64,000 nt of DNA from Liolophura sinensis. Lineage: Eukaryota > Mollusca > Polyplacophora > Chitonida > Chitonidae. Within the stretch, counting starts at the first letter, position 1. Each line of letters starts with the position of its first letter. The position numbers and the translations under genes are program-made. This document shows, piece by piece, positions 44,835 through 64,000 of the stretch. The DNA lies in contig NC_088300.1 in assembly GCF_032854445.1 (NCBI RefSeq), forward strand, positions 46,121,682 through 46,185,681. The letters are read 5' to 3'. A model generated the notes under the pieces. That model had not been told where the DNA came from, searched no databases, and saw only the letters and a program-made list of their open reading frames with translations.

Positions 44835-46489
44835 AGAATCATTTAAAGACTATGAATAGTCAGGTACGAGACCGATATTCACTGAAGGGCAATCATTTGA
44901 GCTACCCTAATACTTCAACCTTTTTTAACCGCCTCTGCAACCAATACTTTGAAACAATTTCAGAGAGCTATAGGGTGTAGAGAACTAATTTGAACATCTT
45001 TATGAAGCTTGCAAAGGTGACAAAGGCGAACCATTTTGGTATCATTTTGATAATAATTGTATGCTTAAATTCCACTGAAAAACTAGCGCTTTAGTGGTAG
45101 AAAGGGTTGGAGATTTACGGTATTCCTCTTAAAAATATAAGAATTGATTTAATTAGCGAGTACGTCTTTTTTACCAAAAATCTGCAGTAAAATATGGGGC
45201 AAAAGTTTTCACATTAAGGCTTGTTAGCCATTAAAAATGGCAGACTTTTCAGTCCCATCATTTTTTCAACCTGGGTAAAACTTAAATCAATAGATTTGTA
45301 TGTTTGCTTTCAATCTAGTAACGTGAGAGTGTCTTCTTCTTGTAGGCCTTTTCCAGTGTTGAATATTTGTAGTTATGCTTCAATGGCATCCCAGACACGT
45401 AACACAATTAGATACTGGCACTGTTCAGGTTGTGCTTTGGTAAAACTTTTGTAGCTTTCTCAAAAATCCTGTTCACTTGTGGCACAACCTAGATAACCTC
45501 TGATACAAAAAGTTAGAATACATATACATTAAAGTAAAGTACTGTCAAAACCCTGTAAAAGATTAAATGGCATCTACAATGTATATGGAAAATTTAGTAA
45601 ACTTTTCATAATTTTCCAGGAAATTAAGACTTTTTATATGGTACAAAACATCCTTAAGTCCAGGTTATCCTGAAAACAATCATCAGTGATTTAACACTAA
45701 AGTTTTATTAAAGTGACCCTGACCAGCACCTTTGCCACACTAGAAAATACTGCAATTGTCCGATTTATGGTCTTTATGGCCTGTGATAAATTAAAAAGTC
45801 TCAAATCTATATTATAAGCCAATTATAAGCTTGTAGAATCACCTGTCAACTGTTGGCCACGTACCAATAACGACATAAAAACACCTCAACTCCAGCCAAT
45901 GTGGATTAACAAGTTCATAACAAACAACAAAATGCCCAACAGCATACTGTAATTACCAAATGTATTTATTTGCATTCAGCTACTACAAGTTGGAAGTTTT
46001 AATAGGCCTGGGTCCTGGGGCATGCCAAAATGAGGATGAAGGAGGAAGCGAGAGCAGAAGATAAGACAGAATTCAAAGAAATGACTTGGAGAAACAGAAA
46101 ATAGCTAAAAGAATGGCCATACAGAAGCAAGTCAAAGCATAACAAGCAATGGCGCGGAAAAGCACTAAGAGAGACTCAATGTTGATCAACAGTGCAAGAG
46201 GGTAGTGGGGAATATGCAATGCCGAAAATCATACCTTAATGGATCTAATGATGTTTCACACTAAACTCAAAGAGTAACTGTTCAATAGTTTTATACTTTT
46301 TGTCGAAAATTAAGGTGTCAGCACCAATATGAGTGACTTAAAACAGTTGAAACAAAGGGCATGTACATACATAGTTATGTACAGAACAAAAAGCGTACAT
46401 TTCATGATACGCTCACACTTAAAAAAGAATGGAAAGAAAAGATTTGTCATAGGTGGGTAAAGATTCTTTGTGGTAGGGTAGGAGGGTAC

Positions 46490-46815
46490 ACGGGGCTTGA
46501 GGCTGACAGAATGGTTGACAAGCTCGTCTCAGATTAATAGAATGGTTGACAAGAGCATGACTGTTTGGCATTTACATAATGGTCGACAAAATCTGCTATA
46601 TGGGGTTAACAAAATGGCTGCCAACATCTCATTTTGGGGACCTATTTTATCGGGTTAACAGAGTGGTTTACAAGATCTGGTTTATGGGCATATCAAACAT
46701 GGTTGACGAGCTGTGCTGCAAGAGCTGTATTATATGTTTACCAGAATAGCTGACAAGATCTGGTGTGTTGTGATATCAGAACCGTTGAAAAGAGCTGTTG
46801 TGTGGGATTAACATT
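46490..46815. repeat. Degenerate tandem repeat, unit about 35-50 bp
   Basis: Around eight loosely spaced copies of AATGGTTGACAAGATCTG with a GGGATTAACA-like spacer. It is much older than the other arrays. Confidence 0.6.
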
Positions 46816-46821
46816 GTAATG

Positions 46822-46959
46822 ATTTATTTATTTAATTGTGTTTTACAGCATACTCAAGAATGTTTCACTTATACGGCAGCCAGCATTATGGTGGGGGGGG
46901 GGGGGGGGAACTGGGTAGAACCCTGGGGAAACCCACAACCATCCGCAGGCTGATAGGTG
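46822..46959 (-). mobile_element. 5'-truncated SINE with short target-site duplication
   Basis: TTGTAATG at 46814-46821 and 46960-46967. The body contains CAAGAATGTTTCACTTATAC and an internal G-run of about 16 bases at 46892-46908, an expansion of the normal GGTGGGAGG. Confidence 0.78.
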
Positions 46960-49737
46960 TTGTAATGGGATATGGAGATTGGAGCATTCAGAGTAAGCCA
47001 GTGTATTAGGTTAGGAAAAAGGTTCACAACTTGTATACTGGGGTAAAATGGGTGAATGTGCAATAGGGAAAGGGGTGTAAAATAGTGGCATACCTCAGTT
47101 CCACAGCCATGACGCTGATCTGTCATACACACTAACCTCACAAATAAATTAGTACAATAATTATGAATAAAGATCTGCGTGGTATACACAGCCTCCCCCC
47201 CACCCCCCTCCTGCACACATGTTATCTTACAGAGTAACAACAAAACATACATACTTACTTACATACATCATACCGCTTGTAAGCGCAGGAGAGAGCCTAC
47301 AGATGGGCGTCTCTGTCTTGGTTACAACTATATCAGTGATTCTAACGATACAATGTGTGGCCAAGTTTAATGCATGAGAGGGTGAAGATATACTGATGTG
47401 TACGTATAAATATACATTAACTATACAGTGAAATATACAGTATATACAATAATAAACAGTGGATAATATTTTTACACCTATATACATGCCATGTAAAGCT
47501 TAGCAAAACAAGATAAAGAACACGGTAGCAAACGGTAGCTCAAGCAGGATAAAGCAGTAATTACCATCAGCCAATCAAAGCACTAAAGAGTTGCAGCAGC
47601 CAATAAATAGAACTCGACCAGCTTAAATTATATGTATATGTAAGTTACATACATGATTGATTAAGCTTAGCAGATTAAAGCTGGTACAATAAACAGTTGT
47701 ACTGATAAAGCTAGGAGCGTAGATACAGTTAATAATTCTGAGAAAAACAAGTGATACAAGTTTCTGTTTGCATATACCTTAGCAGAGTATATCAAGAGAC
47801 AGTTTTCAGGACTTGCCTTGCTACAAGGTAGACTGGGCAACACATACGTACTGGACAGAGAAATAAACACGATGCACCTGTTATAAAGGTATAATCCAAA
47901 CAATCAAGAAAATATGGATTTCTAAAAAAAAAAAAAATTATAGTCAGATATCACTTTCATGTTTTCTTGAGATCATATATATTTGGCTATTGCGTAGCTG
48001 AAGAATAAAACTGTCAGGTGATAATGATTTTAATAATATCAATAATACATGGAACAGAACCCTGATGTAACCCTACTAAACTAACAGCAACCACACGGAT
48101 CTGTAAGCAACCACACAGAATTATGTGTAAGCAACATACAGATCTGCCAGTAACTAGGTGCTTAAACATTACTCAGCCCTCAGAAAAAATTCTGCAAAAA
48201 ACAAAAAAAAAAGTCCAGTTACGTACATGCACTTGTTCCGTCATGTAAGCTGTGTTTAGTCGGTAAGCCATTAGTTTTTATGATGACACTTCTGTTTTGC
48301 AATTGCCAATTTAGCTAATTAAGCTAACAACCAATAATTAAGCAGAAGATGACTTAATTGATTCCTGGTTCATGCCATTCGTTAACACTGCCATCTAGTG
48401 TGACTAGGGCCTGGATTACACACCAGGTGTCTTTTCCAATAAACTCTGATACAGATTCGCTAATCTTCATGTTTGGAAGTCAGTGACATGACATGGTACA
48501 GCAAGAGAAACAGCTTGTCAAACCTAAAGGGGAGATAACCATGTTTGATTAAAAAACTACTGTATGGCAAAAGATAGCCTGCCAGATGGTGTGAAAATAC
48601 TGATGGTGTCTGTCGAAGCCACATTAATGACACATTTACTGACCACTTTATGCCATTTCTTCTCTCTCACTGTTGTAACTGTGTTTAGCCAAGCTTAAGA
48701 GAAATACCTATATAAGCAGTTTCTTCTTGTTCAAATTGAGACTGTATAAGGTACAGTGCATCTGCCAAGCTACAGCCCAAGATTTAATTCTTTTCTAAAT
48801 GACATTTTGTTTCGTGAATATGCTTGCTGTAAATTAGGCTAAGAAAGATTTCCTTTCTGAAAAAACAAAGAAACAAAATAAATAATGTCAATAAGGAACA
48901 AATTGTTAGGATATATCTTCAGCTACAGCACACTGCTTTAGTTATGCCATGTAAATATCTCATCCAAAGTTGAAAGTCACCGTGTCTCTACAAGCAAACT
49001 AAGCCTTTCCTTTATAATGCAAATTTTATAACATTTATAACAATTTATAAACTTTAGATACATTTACAGTATCTTGCACCTTAGGCTGATAATGGCGTAC
49101 CAGTTAATATGATGAAAAACTAGGATTCTTTGTGATGTGGGGCTTGGCCTACTTAAGTTATCAGCTTTTGCTGTTTCATGTTAATTCAATTCACAACCAT
49201 ACTTTTATGCATGCCACTCAAAACACATATACAACACTCTCTTGTTATACTGTAGGCAGTAAATATGTGTCGGTATTCTCTACAGTACCACAGCGAGTTA
49301 ATAACACAATAACCTTACATTGGCATAAATAATTCTCACATTCAACAACTGATGATATACTTCACACAAGAGACAGTACAGCCTGTTTTATGTTCCAGTG
49401 CACTTTTTAACATATAACACATGGGTTGTTTCCCTTTGATTATATTTGTAATATAAAATTTGCAGCCCCAAAGCCTGTAACTTGCCAACATGATCGGATG
49501 TTCCTGAGAACACTTGTGCTTAATAATTGATAATATTCCACACTACCGTAATCACACTGCACTTTATGCCTAAAAATTTTCCCACATCGTCCAAAGCAGT
49601 CAAGGATAATGATAATTACACGGTAGCAAGACTTTCAGATGCCAGTCATCCAACACATATGAGTTATGCATACACATCATATAAGACTCGGTAAAAATCT
49701 TTGCGCAGCAACAGTTCTCTATAACATTCAGCTCCTA

Positions 49738-63002
<13,265 letters not shown>

Positions 63003-64000
63003 CTGTAAAAGCCCGTCAGGTAGAGGGCCGCGTTTTGGATGACATCCATGACAACTGTCAACTGTGTCGTCATCCTCACACAGGGACGTCTGTCAGTGTC
63101 ATTGTCTGCTTACGCAGGTCCCTGTTGTTACCCAGCTGGCGCCCCCAACAACTAGTGCTGCTACACCCAGACTTCCCTCCTAGCTACAGGTGGCTGCTTA
63201 ACCCGCATTGTTCACCAACAGCTGTACACAAGTCTATCTGCCCCACAACAAATAGTCATCAGACTGGGCCATGCGGCGCAAAATTTCCTGTTCCAAATTG
63301 TCCAGAAATGTCGAGCGTGGTCGCAGTCAAGGCTACAACTTCACACACAACAAGCTAAGCACAGGGTGACCTGCACACTCAAGACAAGTCACCACAGACT
63401 GTTCACACAGGCTGTACACTTGCCTCCTGGGTTCCTGTTGGTGTATTTTATGCAGCCACTTGCTAGTATGGTACTGCAGATAGTGATGAGGCCAGGCTTG
63501 AGTTGTACAAGTCGTCCACTAGGACATCCTGGTCACTAGGTGTCCTCAACAGATAGAAAGCACGATCTAGCTACAACAGGACTAACTTAGTTCAGGCCAC
63601 AGCACCTCAGCTGCTCCATGATCAATAATTCTCAAGTCAGGGACAGAATCATGCAATGTGACAGCAACTGACAATTGGGTCAGCTTTATTAACAGGACGG
63701 CAGAACTGAAGTGCTGTGTGGGGAGGACTGGGTAGGGGGATGGGGTTGCACGATGGGTGTCACTTTCTTCTAATTGGCAGAGTAATTATGCATGGGCCTC
63801 TAGCAGATGGTTCATGGATTTAGTGAGCTATGCACTGAATTATTCCATACTCCACATACATGTATCTATGATAAGCCACACATTATCACTTGGTAGTGTA
63901 CAGGATAAAGGGCAGCTGGTGATGTGAGACTAGCAGCATGCAGAACCATCACATTTATCATTTTAACCACACTAATTGCTTCTGTCATAATGCAACATGC
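63003..64000. other. ARHGAP39 intron or upstream region at right edge
   Basis: It is GC-richer from 63000 to 63450 than neighbouring introns. A minus-strand frame in phase with the first visible exon is open back to about 63107, with no ATG in it. No WW domain codons were found. The plus-strand 107-codon open frame at 63035 has no family resemblance. Confidence 0.45.

Larger units (their letters stand above)
41040..49737. other. Intergenic region between the PHF13-like gene and the ARHGAP39 3' end
   Basis: No protein-coding gene was recognised on either strand. The region holds a 235-bp tandem duplication, three SINE copies and a degenerate repeat. The ARHGAP39 3' UTR must lie in its right part. 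A GC-richer 35-nt segment at 43350-43384 is bounded by TTTCATTCAG and GTAAGT and could be an exon of an unannotated plus-strand transcript. Confidence 0.5.

Noticed and set aside
63035-63358. Plus-strand 107-codon frame
   Set aside because: No family resemblance, and it lies opposite a frame that is in phase with an ARHGAP39 exon. GC-rich DNA favours chance open frames.

Overview
The window is nuclear DNA from an invertebrate animal, most likely a mollusc or another lophotrochozoan such as a brachiopod. The evidence is AT-rich sequence, intron-rich genes with standard GT-AG splicing, and at least a dozen copies of one tRNA-derived SINE of a type I associate with mollusc genomes. The species call is inference. 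No rRNA, tRNA, CRISPR or retrovirus-like element was recognised.

Five protein-coding genes can be assembled exon by exon, and in each the reading phase closes across all junctions. (1) 233-13452, plus: a dihydropyrimidinase/CRMP gene of about 600 residues. (2) 19387-20742, minus: intronless MFSD5, a major-facilitator molybdate-anion transporter. (3) 23029-29489, plus: METTL1, the tRNA m7G46 methyltransferase, six coding exons, 258 residues. (4) 35415-40823, minus: a compact PHF13/PHF23-type PHD-finger protein, five exons, 174 residues. (5) 49738-62891 and beyond the right edge, minus: the C-terminal 976 residues of ARHGAP39 (Vilse), with MyTH4 and RhoGAP domains. MFSD5 and METTL1 are divergent with 2.3 kb between their start codons. 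The genes look like unrelated housekeeping or neuronal neighbours, not a pathway cluster.

Two findings stand out. The DHP/CRMP gene has two adjacent homologous exons of identical length (121 nt) and phase. The first carries the metal-ligand histidine of dihydropyrimidinase (VVHVMSK). The second replaces it with lysine (VVKTMSK), as in CRMPs. All other metal ligands lie in constitutive exons, so exon choice should switch one locus between an enzyme and a non-enzymatic CRMP. ARHGAP39 has one intron that fits the rare U12 AT-AC class (ATATCCTT donor, CCCTTGAC branch site, AC acceptor), and only that reading restores both the frame and the family sequence.

Non-coding space holds minisatellites (34, about 72, 37, 52 and 32 bp units), a 167-bp satellite array, a recent 235-bp tandem duplication, inverted-repeat DNA elements (one starting 10 bp after the CRMP-type exon), a 106-bp foldback, and SINE copies, several with perfect target-site duplications. 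The intergenic stretches 13453-19386, 30164-35414 and 41040-49737 show no further recognisable gene.
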